From: a virus
Length of the DNA: 60,277 nt
Reading direction: 5' to 3' (one strand)
Virus record (IMG/VR): IMGVR_UViG_3300025128_008224
Span: 1-60,277 of that record
Shown in pieces: positions 37,894-46,875 of this stretch (positions within the stretch are counted from its first letter, which is position 1; each line of letters begins with the position of its first letter). The notes under the pieces were generated by a model that was not told the DNA's origin, ran no database searches, and saw only the letters and a list, made by a program, of their open reading frames with translations. Made by a program: the position numbers and the translations under genes.

Positions 37894-38737
37894 TTTGTGC
37901 CTCTACGATACTATCATACACTTCTTTTATGCCTTTTTTTAGTCCAATTAATTCTAAATCAAGTGCTTCAAGCTTTTTGCCGCATCCAGTATACGAAGAA
38001 GCTTTTTCCTTATCATTAACGGTTATTTTTATATGGTTGTCACCAACTCTATCGATTGTGTTTGCCACATCCATTAAGCTGTACTTACGACTATAACATA
38101 GATTTAGATCCTTCGGAAGGTTTTTACCTAGGTTTTCAATATAGTGGGTAACAACTTTATACAGATCCTTGACATAAAAGAAGTCCATTTCTCTATCCTG
38201 GTGGATTTCTATTGGTTTTCCGTCCAAAGCCTTAAGAATAGAGGCCTTGATCATTCTATCACTGTCTTCCTTAGCGCCGAAGCAGCCAAAAAGCCTAAAG
38301 TTTATAATGTTTGTATACATTTCCGCGATTTGTTTCGCTATAATACTTTTCGACAAACCATAATAGTCCTTGGGATATCTTTCATGTATTTGCTCCTCTG
38401 TCATGTTTGATATGTCCTGAGTTCTATCAAACTCTGCCCCGGATCCGAAGTTAATCATTAACTTATATTTGCTGCAGTTTTTTCTAAGGTTTTCAAACAT
38501 GGTTATGTTTTTGAACATGTTGATATGAGTATCCGGCTGGTTGCGCCTTCCGCCCTTTACGGCTGTGTGGATAACAACATCGACATCGCGATCATTTAGG
38601 AATGAAGCTACCTGTTCAGGATCCATTACATCCAGATTATCTCTGTTCGTCGCAATTACATTATAACCATCGCTCTCAAAGAGAGGGATCAACTCTCTTC
38701 CTAGAAAACCATTGCATCCAGTGATTAATATATTCAT
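37883..38737 (-). CDS. NAD(P)-dependent sugar epimerase/reductase
   Basis: A 284-residue short-chain dehydrogenase with the cofactor loop NILITGCNGFLGREL at the N-terminus and YYGLSKSI as the catalytic Tyr-x3-Lys. The start is ATG 38737 (MNILITG); the longer frame from 38758 lacks any ribosome-binding site. It could reduce or epimerise the 4-keto product of the dehydrase that follows it in the operon. It overlaps the dehydrase gene by 11 bases and the transketolase C-terminal gene by 4. Confidence 0.83.
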   Translation of the reverse strand: MNILITGCNGFLGRELIPLFESDGYNVIATNRDNLDVMDPEQVASFLNDRDVDVVIHTAVKGGRRNQPDTHINMFKNITMFENLRKNCSKYKLMINFGSGAEFDRTQDISNMTEEQIHERYPKDYYGLSKSIIAKQIAEMYTNIINFRLFGCFGAKEDSDRMIKASILKALDGKPIEIHQDREMDFFYVKDLYKVVTHYIENLGKNLPKDLNLCYSRKYSLMDVANTIDRVGDNHIKITVNDKEKASSYTGCGKKLEALDLELIGLKKGIKEVYDSIVEAQNVN

Positions 38738-39210
38738 CTTTTCAAGTTCAAATAACAAGGAGAGTCACCATATAAAAACTCAGGCAACAAATCCTTTAGC
38801 TCCTCTTCGGTTTCCGGATGATATGTTGTTATGTTATCAAAACAAGACATGATTTTCTTATCATCCTCGGCCCAGTGGGAGAAGCCAAGATATCCATAAT
38901 CTTGGTCTCTTCCGCCACCTACTAACTTAACAGGGATCTTTTCATGGTTCAAGTAATTTCTAATCAACTCAAACGGACGGTAAAGTAAAAACGGAGTAAT
39001 TGAGTAAACCACGGGGATCTTGTTTTCCATCGCTAATCCAACTGACGTTCCAATCATCAACTGTTCAGCAGAGCCAACATTGTGGTAGCGATCCTGATAT
39101 CTTCCTCTTATTTTGTCCCAGAGACCATAGCCTAAGTCGCCGGTGAGCAGATAGATATCCTGGTTTTTAGACATCTCCTCATGCAGAAGTTTAGCGAATG
39201 ACTTTCTCAT
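38734..39210 (-). CDS. Transketolase, C-terminal (pyrimidine-binding) subunit
   Basis: A 158-residue protein corresponding to the pyrimidine domain of a split transketolase. The visible features are IYLLTGDLGYG, the YHNVGSAEQLMIGTSVGLA segment holding the catalytic Glu, and YSITPFLLYRPFELI. The start is ATG 39210 (MRKSFAKLL) behind GGGAG. It is shorter than the usual C-terminal subunit (about 300 residues) and lacks the third transketolase domain. With the N-terminal subunit next door, it should make a functional TPP enzyme. Confidence 0.86.
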   Translation of the reverse strand: MRKSFAKLLHEEMSKNQDIYLLTGDLGYGLWDKIRGRYQDRYHNVGSAEQLMIGTSVGLAMENKIPVVYSITPFLLYRPFELIRNYLNHEKIPVKLVGGGRDQDYGYLGFSHWAEDDKKIMSCFDNITTYHPETEEELKDLLPEFLYGDSPCYLNLKR

Positions 39211-39847
39211 CGAACTCCCGGTATCTTTTGAGGCCTGCTTTTGCCAAGTTGTAATCCTCTTCACTCATTATGTGATAATGTGCGTTCAACCCTCTCAAAA
39301 ACGGAAACTGCTCTACGGAAGTGTATCTCAGATTAATCTTGGGATGAAATGCCTTCAATCTTTTTGTCAAGTACTTTACATCAACTTCATCATAAGCCGC
39401 GTACCCATTTATATTAACATAAACTTTTAGATTTGTCAATTTATTTTCTTCAATAAATCTCAACGCTTCCCAGATTGAACCCTCTGCGCTTTCGCCATCA
39501 CTTATCAGGCAGTAAACATCTCTGTCGGGGTTGGCCAATGCTCTACCGACAGCTACCGTTAATCCCATTCCCAGGCTTCCAGTGGAGCAATAAAGTTTGT
39601 TTTCCTCGTCGCGATGCGGATGGCCGCCGTGCTTTTTAAAGAGTTTTTCTGCGTCTATCCCATGATATTTTTCAACCACAACGTAAAGAGCTAGAGCAGC
39701 GTGGCCTGAAGATAGAATGAATATGTCGTCTTCTTTCATGTTTGAATACATTTCATCTATTATTTCCAACGCTGAAAAGTAGCTTCCCAAGTGGGATAAA
39801 CGGTTGGAGTGCGCTATGTCTAAAACTCTTTCTTTTAAAGATTCCAC
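39191..39847 (-). CDS. Transketolase, N-terminal (TPP-binding) subunit
   Basis: The TPP diphosphate-binding half of a split transketolase. Seen: HLGSYFSALEII, SSGHAALALY, HPHRDEENKLYCSTGSLG, and the TPP motif SDGESAEGSIWEAL followed by the NINGYAAYD part. I prefer GTG 39847, behind GGAGAG, over TTG 39859 (which overlaps that site), giving 218 residues. The gene overlaps the C-terminal subunit by 20 bases. In a sugar cluster such pairs can transfer a two-carbon unit onto a keto sugar; this use is inferred. Confidence 0.86.
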   Translation of the reverse strand: MESLKERVLDIAHSNRLSHLGSYFSALEIIDEMYSNMKEDDIFILSSGHAALALYVVVEKYHGIDAEKLFKKHGGHPHRDEENKLYCSTGSLGMGLTVAVGRALANPDRDVYCLISDGESAEGSIWEALRFIEENKLTNLKVYVNINGYAAYDEVDVKYLTKRLKAFHPKINLRYTSVEQFPFLRGLNAHYHIMSEEDYNLAKAGLKRYREFDEKVIR

Positions 39848-40569
39848 TTTTCTCTCCAATAATCTTGAATCATCTTATCATAGTTTGTGGGTTCTTTTAT
39901 AACATTCCATGTAGCCTGACCTTCGTGCCATCGATAGTAATAGCCAGTCCAGCGATTGCCTGGCCAAATAAACACCTCTTTGTCAGCCAATCTACAATAT
40001 AGGTCGTAGTCTGCGGCGCCTCCGTATTTTTCAGGGTGAGTTACCAGGAGGCCATCGTCGAACAGTTTTCTGTTGAAAACCACGGTGGGACTATTGGCCG
40101 GGCACTTCTCCATTGTTGCTGATTTAAACTCAGCGAGGGAGGAATAAGAGTGAGACATGTCTGCCATGCTTTGTAGGGTGGCGCCAAGGTCGTTAATGTT
40201 TCTAATTGGACTTTGGAACGCAAAGATCTTATCTGGTGCACTCATTATAAACTTTAAACAGTCACTCACATAATCTTTGTCCAAAACATCATCTGCCGCC
40301 AAAGTGAACAAATACTGCCCCGTGGACAACTCAAACCCCTTGCCGCGTGCCTCATCCCAACAGTTTGGGTAAATATTGGGAGCGGAGTCCAGCTTGAGAT
40401 TGGGATGTATCTTTTGTAACTCTTCTAACATGGCGACGGTCGAGTCCGTACTCTCATTATCAACTGCGATTACCTCCACGTCTTCGTGGGTCTGATTTAG
40501 GGCAGACATAACACATTCGTTAATCCATTTTTCCGCGTTATAACAAGGTATGATTATGCTAGCTTTCAA
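39835..40569 (-). CDS. Family 2 glycosyltransferase
   Basis: A 244-residue GT-A fold enzyme. It has SIIIPCYNAEKWINECV, AVDNESTDST and the DxD-like AADDVLD (for nucleotide-sugar/metal binding), then a C-terminal part with an AADYDLYCRL segment. It would add one sugar to the growing glycan. It starts at TTG 40569, behind GGAG, in a 4-base overlap with the previous gene. Donor and acceptor are unknown. Confidence 0.88.
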   Translation of the reverse strand: MKASIIIPCYNAEKWINECVMSALNQTHEDVEVIAVDNESTDSTVAMLEELQKIHPNLKLDSAPNIYPNCWDEARGKGFELSTGQYLFTLAADDVLDKDYVSDCLKFIMSAPDKIFAFQSPIRNINDLGATLQSMADMSHSYSSLAEFKSATMEKCPANSPTVVFNRKLFDDGLLVTHPEKYGGAADYDLYCRLADKEVFIWPGNRWTGYYYRWHEGQATWNVIKEPTNYDKMIQDYWREKWNL

Positions 40570-41480
40570 GACTTCAACTCCAACAATTCTTTTACTCGAT
40601 TAATGTATGTGTGGTTTTCCAATATATTTGTTTTATTTGCTTCTTTAATAGAATCTAGATCAAAGTCCATGTACTTCGTAATCAACTCTGCCATTTCTAT
40701 TGGGTTTTCGGCCATGGGTACTTCTGGGAATTCTTCTACCAAGATGTTTGTTCTATCGCTAACAACAAAACCATTCAATCCTAAAGTCTTGTATGTTCGC
40801 TCATTATGTTCCAAGCCGAGGATTCTCTGATAATTGTCGTGAAGGTTGATAGGCAGTTTTGAATTGAATATCATCTTTGCCTCGTCCTCGATGGAGAGGG
40901 AATCCACCCCTTTGTGAATAAAGATTCCGCATTTTAAGTTCAGCTTCTTGATTTCAGAGAAGTGATCGATCATGATCTTTCTCTTTTCATTGAAGCCGTT
41001 GTTGGCCCAGCTACCAATGTAGCAAATATCAAAAGCATACTTCGAATCTTCAACTGGCTTGTAGCTAAAATGATCGAATGCCATCGACACCCTGTTAACC
41101 TTCTTCCATTTGTTCCAATAGTCTGTCCTGTCGGCATTAATAAAAGCCCACAGATAAACATTGTCCATTTGATTTATTTTCTCGATTACACCATCTGGTT
41201 GTGGCGTGAGCCAGTTTGGATGTGAACCCCATGGTTGTACAAAGTGGTTCGGCGATACAAACATATATGCACGGCGGGCCTTTGACAGAATATCCAAGTG
41301 TTCTTCTTTTTGCACCTCGATATCATAAGTCATCACATCAAACTCTGCACTGGTATCAATATCATCCAGAGTGTCGTAAAACTCCGTCTCATACCCTTCG
41401 TGCCTCCACGCCTCATCATACCCTTTATAGATCCAATACCACGCTCCGTAGATTTTAGAATTCTTAATGTATACCTTCAT
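40566..41480 (-). CDS. CgeB-like/family 1-type glycosyltransferase
   Basis: A 304-residue GT-B-like protein. Seen: an N-terminal Rossmann half (MTYDIEVQKEEH), FDICYIGSW mid-protein, and a C-terminal RTYKTLGLNGFVVSDRT stretch as in CgeB/DUF3880-type transferases. The ATG at 41480 (MKVYIKNSK) is preferred over the frame's upstream start. Acceptor unknown. It sits between two other transferases. Confidence 0.78.
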   Translation of the reverse strand: MKVYIKNSKIYGAWYWIYKGYDEAWRHEGYETEFYDTLDDIDTSAEFDVMTYDIEVQKEEHLDILSKARRAYMFVSPNHFVQPWGSHPNWLTPQPDGVIEKINQMDNVYLWAFINADRTDYWNKWKKVNRVSMAFDHFSYKPVEDSKYAFDICYIGSWANNGFNEKRKIMIDHFSEIKKLNLKCGIFIHKGVDSLSIEDEAKMIFNSKLPINLHDNYQRILGLEHNERTYKTLGLNGFVVSDRTNILVEEFPEVPMAENPIEMAELITKYMDFDLDSIKEANKTNILENHTYINRVKELLELKS

Positions 41481-41481
41481 A

Positions 41482-42330
41482 TCAACTGCCTTGGAAAAAA
41501 TCAAACACCATGTTGGGGATGTCTATTCTCTTCTGTTTCATTACCTTGATGAGGTCGTCGCCCTTCTTCTCGAACCATGGCTCCTGAGAGGCTCCAACCT
41601 TGTCGTTGGTTATAACCTTCATTCCCATCATTCTGGCCTCAACAACCACTCGGGAAAGAGTTTCTGGAGTTTGTGGGAAAAAGACGAATTTATCATTTGC
41701 ACCAAGAAGCTCCAAAAACTTTAAATATGAATCCTCCTGGATTAGATCATAATCCCACTTTTTATAATCGCAGAAACGAACTGCGTCAATTGTATTCTTG
41801 TGGGGAATATTGGATTGCATAACAGAACACTTGTCCTGCTTTGACTTGTTACACATCTCCTGCAACTTTTTCAAGCTTTCGGTTGACCATAGATTGCCGC
41901 CGACACTGTGGATATTTGTTATATCTAAGTTGGCACGAGCGATATTTGCGTGAAACGTGGATTGACACAAGACTGCTTTTGCGTTCTTGTAAAAATCATA
42001 ATTTATAATACGATCTTTTGGTGCTCTATAATTTGGATATTTGGCTGGATCTCTTAAGGGGAGGTATTTATGGTCGTGCTCATAAATAATGTAATTTGCA
42101 TTATCGGCGAGTTGGGCCTTTGTCTCTTCATTCAACTGAACAAAGTTGGCTACAATGAACTTGGCATCCTTGTTTTCAAGGATCATTCTAGGTGTAACGT
42201 GTCTTGAATTGATCTTTGTGACGTCATGGCCAGCAGAATCAGCTATGCGGATAAACTCTTCGTTATTGAGTTCTCCTCCCCCCAGTATACCGTCTTCTAC
42301 AAATAGGTCTGCTATAAATATGATTTTCAT
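41482..42330 (-). CDS. GT-B fold glycosyltransferase
   Basis: A 282-residue protein with the N-terminal GT-B pattern IIFIADLFVEDGILGGGELNNE (first part), a central NAKAVLCQSTFHANIA, and the C-terminal VFFPQTPETLSRVVVEARMMGM segment with the E-x7-E-like nucleotide-sugar site. It is shorter than typical GT4 enzymes (about 350-400). It starts one base after its neighbour's last base and overlaps the next. Donor unknown. Confidence 0.82.
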   Translation of the reverse strand: MKIIFIADLFVEDGILGGGELNNEEFIRIADSAGHDVTKINSRHVTPRMILENKDAKFIVANFVQLNEETKAQLADNANYIIYEHDHKYLPLRDPAKYPNYRAPKDRIINYDFYKNAKAVLCQSTFHANIARANLDITNIHSVGGNLWSTESLKKLQEMCNKSKQDKCSVMQSNIPHKNTIDAVRFCDYKKWDYDLIQEDSYLKFLELLGANDKFVFFPQTPETLSRVVVEARMMGMKVITNDKVGASQEPWFEKKGDDLIKVMKQKRIDIPNMVFDFFQGS

Positions 42331-43613
42331 TATGCATGAACTTGCGGATCCAAGTTTGATAGCCAGTCTTCTATCTCTTGCTCCTCTTCCTTGTATACGG
42401 CGTCTGCGAATTTAGCATACATATCTTCTTCTTTAAAGTTATTCAAGATATACTTTTTAAGCGACACAGCGGTTTCCAAGTACTGATCATGATTTTTATA
42501 GACATCACGCAGGCGCATTTTGTAACTTCCCTGGTCTGGGTAAGCCCACATGGACTCTTGCATCAAAACGCCATCCCAGACTGCTTCCGGCTGAATAGGT
42601 TGGAGGGTGAATTCCACCTTTGCGAAATGAGCCTTCATAACAGTGGTTGTCTTTTTACCCTTGCCCTTCTTTCTCTCCTTGACGGGAGCAAACAAGAAGT
42701 CGCACTGGCCGCTCCAGCCGGCCGTGATCACTGGGAGACCGTTGTATGCCGCTTCGAACATTGGTAGTCCGTAGCCCTCGCCGTGGGACAGCGAAACTAG
42801 AGCCTTGATACGCTTGTCTCTGTAAAGTGATGTCATCTCACCATCTGACATGTCTCCATGGACAAGATAGATCTTGCACTTTCTCTGAGGATAATCCTTT
42901 AACAAATTACCCAACCTTCTCTCTGTGTGCATCCTATCAATGATGGCGTCGCATGCGATGGAAGTCTTCACAATTAACCCGACCTCAACGTCAATGAATT
43001 CTTCGACAAACCAGCGGATTGTATTCTCCAGGTTCTTCCTGGGGCCCCACTGCATTACTGTCAAAAAGTTGAAATCAGTAGAGAGATCCAACTCGATCTT
43101 CTCTGGCTTTGGGTTTCGTACTGGATAATTTACAACCTCAATTGGCGTGGTGCACCGGAAGTTGTCAATCATTTTGCCGGTTTTGTTGTCTTGCGCTTGA
43201 TAAACGGTTTCCTCAAAGATGTTCTTTGCATGGTTCGACACAACTACAATCTGATTCATTAATTTTGACTTCTCAATCCAAGCAGGGGCTACCGCAGTTG
43301 TTTCGATTCCTGCTGTGTATCCGATATTTATCGGAGCCATCGGCTCCCATTCGTTAGGAATAGTAACCTGCAATGAAATATCATATTGGCCGCCGGCTTG
43401 CTGATGTTCAACGGTCTTTGTCACCAATTCATCAATCCAGCGGCGCTCCTCTGTGTCTTCATGGATCCAACTAGATTGACCCCAACCAACCGGGTGGATG
43501 TAAATATCAAACCTATCTTCGTGTGCTCTCAGTGAGCGTAGCGCAAAGCGAGCTTGCTCACCATAACCGGACCTTGAAAGAAGCGGTCCACGAACTAATA
43601 TTCTCTTCTTCAT
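42330..43613 (-). CDS. Family 4-type glycosyltransferase
   Basis: A 427-residue GT-B enzyme. Seen: RILVRGPLLSRSGYGEQARF at the N-terminus, WIDELVTKT, GYTAGIETT and the C-terminal SLSHGEGYGLPMFEAAYNGLPVIT segment (E-x7-E). It resembles transferases I recall from T4-like cyanophages (unverified). The ATG at 43613, behind GGAG, is chosen over the frame's upstream start. It overlaps the next transferase gene by 4 bases. Confidence 0.87.
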   Translation of the reverse strand: MKKRILVRGPLLSRSGYGEQARFALRSLRAHEDRFDIYIHPVGWGQSSWIHEDTEERRWIDELVTKTVEHQQAGGQYDISLQVTIPNEWEPMAPINIGYTAGIETTAVAPAWIEKSKLMNQIVVVSNHAKNIFEETVYQAQDNKTGKMIDNFRCTTPIEVVNYPVRNPKPEKIELDLSTDFNFLTVMQWGPRKNLENTIRWFVEEFIDVEVGLIVKTSIACDAIIDRMHTERRLGNLLKDYPQRKCKIYLVHGDMSDGEMTSLYRDKRIKALVSLSHGEGYGLPMFEAAYNGLPVITAGWSGQCDFLFAPVKERKKGKGKKTTTVMKAHFAKVEFTLQPIQPEAVWDGVLMQESMWAYPDQGSYKMRLRDVYKNHDQYLETAVSLKKYILNNFKEEDMYAKFADAVYKEEEQEIEDWLSNLDPQVHA

Positions 43614-44890
43614 TTTATCTCCGTCAGGGCCCAAGACTTGTAGTTCTTTCTTGTATCCCAGGAACCTTGGTTTTCAATAATATCGGTAAAAATCCTATCC
43701 CACGAATCAACAAACTTGTCCATGGAGTAATTGTTCAGAACATGTTGTCTGCCAAGTTTGCCCATATTCTGTCTCTCTTCCTTCGGAAGGTGGTAAAACT
43801 TTTCCATTGTATCGAGAAATTGTTCCTTTCCAACCCTATCTTCATAAATCCAGGGGATTTCCTGGGAACCAATAATAGCTTTTGAATCCGGATCCAGACC
43901 AAAGCCAAACCAATTCTCACCGTCGGTCACTTGTTCTTGAAGTCCGCCGGTCATATTAACGATAATTGGAGTCTCGCAAGATAGCGATTCGAACGTGGCC
44001 AATCCGAAACCCTCTGCATCAGAAATGTTGATTGTGCAATCCACCATATTGTAGAGCATCGCAATGCTTTCTGGGGGGAGCTTATCCTTGGAAATAACAA
44101 CTTCTCTGTTATCCAAACCCAAGTGGTTGATAACTTGATATAAGTCCTGCCCATGTACATCGTGGGGATCTGTGTGCATAACAAGTGTTGCTTTGTCCCT
44201 ACCAATACGATTTAAGAACTCGTCAAACCAGAAAATCAAAGTACCGCTTTGCTTTCTTCTTGCGTTTCTGTTGTTCCAGAAGAAGATCATCTTTTCATTT
44301 CCATCATTGTCGACTTCAGGGAAGTGATCCTTCTTGAATTTCTCTACGACAGGGTTATCATAGCGTGTGAACATCTCTGTATTGACAGCGTGAGGCAAGT
44401 ATTCCGATTGTACATCGGGGACAACCTCTTTGATAATCCTGTCTGTTACTTTCGAAATACAGGCAATGAAATCATTTGACTGGTACCACGGACGGTTGAA
44501 CGTCGGGGCGGGAAAGTTATCCCAAACATGGTAGTAGACCATTGGAACTAGAGGTCGGATTTCATTTTCCATCTGCCACAACCAGGCCCAGAAGCGGGGG
44601 TCTGTCATAAACCAAAGAATGTCGGGCTTTTCTGTTCGAAGAAGAGAGCGAATCATATCTGGATTACCGTATCCATCAACTGGGTGCATAACCCAATCCT
44701 CTCCCCACTCCTCAGTCTTCACAGGGTTGTAGTCTTGATGTTTGATTGCTCCGCAGAGACAGATGAAGCTGTATTTGCCAGTCTTCAGCATCCCCTCAAT
44801 CATGTATCGTGTTTGAATCCCTACACCAGAAGGGTGTAAGGGGTGATCGCTCAAAACGAGGATCTTAGTCTTTTTATCTTTATCTACCAC
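43610..44890 (-). CDS. Family 4-type glycosyltransferase
   Basis: A 426-residue GT-B enzyme. Seen: ILVLSDHPLHPSGVGIQTRY (N-terminal loop), DNFPAPTFNRPWYQSNDFIA, then the C-terminal ISDAEGFGLATFESLSCETPII (E-x7-E) site. It starts at GTG 44890 behind GAGAGG. It is the first glycan gene in transcription order, overlapping the nuclease gene by 7 bases, so the glycan cluster is fused directly to the replication/recombination genes without a promoter gap. Confidence 0.88.
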   Translation of the reverse strand: MVDKDKKTKILVLSDHPLHPSGVGIQTRYMIEGMLKTGKYSFICLCGAIKHQDYNPVKTEEWGEDWVMHPVDGYGNPDMIRSLLRTEKPDILWFMTDPRFWAWLWQMENEIRPLVPMVYYHVWDNFPAPTFNRPWYQSNDFIACISKVTDRIIKEVVPDVQSEYLPHAVNTEMFTRYDNPVVEKFKKDHFPEVDNDGNEKMIFFWNNRNARRKQSGTLIFWFDEFLNRIGRDKATLVMHTDPHDVHGQDLYQVINHLGLDNREVVISKDKLPPESIAMLYNMVDCTINISDAEGFGLATFESLSCETPIIVNMTGGLQEQVTDGENWFGFGLDPDSKAIIGSQEIPWIYEDRVGKEQFLDTMEKFYHLPKEERQNMGKLGRQHVLNNYSMDKFVDSWDRIFTDIIENQGSWDTRKNYKSWALTEIK

Positions 44891-45696
44891 GTTTTACCTC
44901 TCGGGCATTCATCTGTTTGATAAAATTCGCATCGTTGACAAGAAGTTTTCTTCTTCAAGTAGTTCTGTTTATCAATATTATACAACCCTGTCTTCAATAA
45001 GTTAACCGCATTCTGCATTTTTCTGCTGCCGTTTCTAACTTTAACCATTTCAATCTTATTTTTCTTCGCTGTTCTTTTTAACAATGCGAAATAAGTTTCA
45101 ATCTTATCGGGTTTGATGTTGTGTTTTATTGCAAAATAATGCTTATACAGCGTTAATTGATAAGTAGTCATTGTATCGGCCTTTCTTCTGGCATCCCAAC
45201 CCCAAGAACATGACTTCCAATCAATGATGTGATACTTGCCGTCTTTGGTCTTGAGAACTAGATCAATATAACCTTTAAAATTATACTCGCCCTTTGTATA
45301 TTCTTTGATTGGGACATAGAGCATTTCTTCTGCTGATATAAAATCATACTCCTTGAAGTACTTTGACAGTTTTGAATAAACAAGAGAAGCTAACTCCTTG
45401 CCTTGCTCCTTCATATCTTCAACCATCTTCTTGTTGACCTTGATATCTTTTAGATCTGCGACCTCATCTTCAAAGTAGATCTCAAAAAGTTTCTTTTCAT
45501 CAACATTATGATTATTGTTCTTTTTCTTTTCTACCAGAAGCTTCTCACATGTGTTGTGGATTGCAGTGCCGAAAGCAGTATATTCATTTCCGCGGAAATG
45601 TTTCATACCGTCAACATACATTAGCTTGTGTGAGAATGGGCATTTTTCCCACTCCTTCAACTCAGAAAATGAGATGTGTTTTTTTTCTTCTGTCAT
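44884..45696 (-). CDS. Cas4/AddB-like PD-(D/E)XK nuclease with Fe-S cysteines
   Basis: A 270-residue exonuclease-type protein. Active-site residues: His47 (GTAIH), Glu124, Asp145 (GYIDLVL) and Asp159-x-Lys161 (IIDWKS). Four cysteines, Cys19 at the N-terminus and Cys253/Cys256/Cys264 at the C-terminus, match the iron-staple layout of Cas4, AddB and Dna2. The Fe-S cluster is inferred. It probably processes DNA ends in phage recombination or packaging. No cas genes or CRISPR repeats are nearby. Confidence 0.88.
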   Translation of the reverse strand: MTEEKKHISFSELKEWEKCPFSHKLMYVDGMKHFRGNEYTAFGTAIHNTCEKLLVEKKKNNNHNVDEKKLFEIYFEDEVADLKDIKVNKKMVEDMKEQGKELASLVYSKLSKYFKEYDFISAEEMLYVPIKEYTKGEYNFKGYIDLVLKTKDGKYHIIDWKSCSWGWDARRKADTMTTYQLTLYKHYFAIKHNIKPDKIETYFALLKRTAKKNKIEMVKVRNGSRKMQNAVNLLKTGLYNIDKQNYLKKKTSCQRCEFYQTDECPRGKTW

Positions 45697-45705
45697 GGTA
45701 ATGCT

Positions 45706-46458
45706 CTATTCGCGACCTTGGTTTTTGTAAGTTATTTCTTCTAATTTATTATAAAGCATTGGGCTGATATTTTTGAGGTAATTTTTGTCCCCCAAGAAAT
45801 ATTCTTCAAATCCGTTTGCGTAGTATTCTCTTAAACTTGTCGCGCCATATGGAGAAACAAAAAGCCCCATTGTCAAAGTTGTTAAAACTGGATACCCTAC
45901 TGTTTCATATAGGAACTCATCGATATCAGCGGAGTATTCTGGGGATTCTGTTGGATGTGAAAATTCCTCTGGGACATTATATCCATTGCCCGATAAAATT
46001 GAATGTAGCCTTGTTCTCTTTCCAACAAACTCTTCTTCTATAGAACCATCAACGTAAATGTCCATTCCGTAAGTTTGTTCAGCGACATGTGCGACTTCGT
46101 GTACGAGATCGTCGATCATGTCTTCTTCGTTGAATTGATCGTTTGTAACATAAATGGCGCCGTCTTGATAAAAAGCATTGGTATCTGTTTCTTCAAAGAA
46201 ATCAAACTGACCAACCATAACTGAATCGAGGCCATGGGCAAACTTGGCCGGCACTGTCGACTCAATGGCGCTGATAACGTTTATTATATTAACGGAATCC
46301 GGCAAAGGATCTTTGATATAAACCAATATATTGCCAAACAAGTGATGTTCTTTGCTTTGTTGTTTCACTGTCCCATCAGAGCTTTTAACGTACTCAGATA
46401 TATTAGATGTCGTTTCCGTCTTCTTCAACGTCAGAATCCTCTGTTGCTTCCTCTTCAT
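45706..46458 (-). CDS. Zinc metallopeptidase (HExxH zincin)
   Basis: About 250 residues. The catalytic motif is HEVAH at His120-Glu121-x-x-His124, with a likely third ligand in SLREYYANGFEEYFLGD (Glu211). This Glu-Tyr-x-Ala-Asn-x-Phe layout resembles ATLF/anthrax-toxin-lethal-factor-like zincins. The start is uncertain: the ATG at 46458 overlaps the acidic gene by 56 bases, and its first 20 residues are a frame-shifted low-complexity copy, so translation may begin further in. No signal peptide. The target could be host or phage protein. Confidence 0.75.
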   Translation of the reverse strand: MKRKQQRILTLKKTETTSNISEYVKSSDGTVKQQSKEHHLFGNILVYIKDPLPDSVNIINVISAIESTVPAKFAHGLDSVMVGQFDFFEETDTNAFYQDGAIYVTNDQFNEEDMIDDLVHEVAHVAEQTYGMDIYVDGSIEEEFVGKRTRLHSILSGNGYNVPEEFSHPTESPEYSADIDEFLYETVGYPVLTTLTMGLFVSPYGATSLREYYANGFEEYFLGDKNYLKNISPMLYNKLEEITYKNQGRE

Positions 46459-46735
46459 CTTCGATTTCGCTGTCAGTTTCTAGCTCGTTGGAAATCTTCT
46501 GCCCCTCATCAACATCGGCGAGAGCCTGGTGGTAACCTCTGATCCAATTTTCTTCAGCCACAACCATCAAGAAGTCTGGAAACTCGTTGGCGACGACATC
46601 AACAATCATTTCGACTGTGATCTTTTCGTCCTCTGGTTGTTTCTTTTCCCCAACATAGTTTACAAGCCATTCCTTCAACTCGGAATCCGGGTCGACTTCC
46701 TTTTCAAGTAGTGGGTTTGTTGTTTCAATTGTCAT
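46403..46735 (-). CDS. Acidic conserved-type phage protein, unknown function
   Basis: A 110-residue protein with a central NEFPDFLMVVAEENWIRGYHQAL motif region (shown in part) and a very acidic C-terminal tail. It is similar to what I recall of small hypothetical proteins from T4-like cyanophages; this is unverified. The start ATG lies just downstream of tRNA-Ile, so it probably shares the promoter at 46839-46867. Note that ENW in this protein is unrelated to the N-terminal LENW leader at 54-59 kb. Confidence 0.8.
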   Translation of the reverse strand: MTIETTNPLLEKEVDPDSELKEWLVNYVGEKKQPEDEKITVEMIVDVVANEFPDFLMVVAEENWIRGYHQALADVDEGQKISNELETDSEIEDEEEATEDSDVEEDGNDI

Positions 46736-46755
46736 GATATATCTCCTTTATCATT

Positions 46756-46832
46756 TGGTTGGCAGTACGGGAGTTGAACCCGCCTCCAGGATGCTTATAA
46801 GACACCCTATGACTACCGGCCATCCACTGCCA
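46756..46832 (-). tRNA. tRNA-Ile (anticodon UAU)
   Basis: A 77-base cloverleaf. The acceptor stem TGGCAGT/ACTGCCA pairs fully, the T-arm has GCGGG-TTCAACT-CCCGT, and the anticodon loop CTTATAA gives UAU (codon AUA). The anticodon stem contains G-U pairs. The 3' CCA is encoded. It reads a rare isoleucine codon, fitting a phage that differs from its host in codon use. Confidence 0.88.
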
Positions 46833-46838
46833 GTCTTT

Positions 46839-46867
46839 AATATACTAGAAGTGCTTCCGATTGTCAA
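46839..46867 (-). promoter_or_regulatory. Sigma70-type promoter before tRNA-Ile
   Basis: On the minus strand, TTGACA (46867-46862), exactly 17 bases, then TATATT (46844-46839). The start would fall within a few bases of the tRNA 5' end. It overlaps no gene and lies in the gap after PhoH. It probably drives tRNA-Ile and the acidic protein, metallopeptidase and nuclease genes beyond. Confidence 0.75.
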
Positions 46868-46875
46868 CTCTTTTT

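Noticed and set aside
44884-45696. Cas4 of a CRISPR system
   Set aside because: No Cas1/Cas2 or repeat array is seen. Such nucleases are common in phage recombination.
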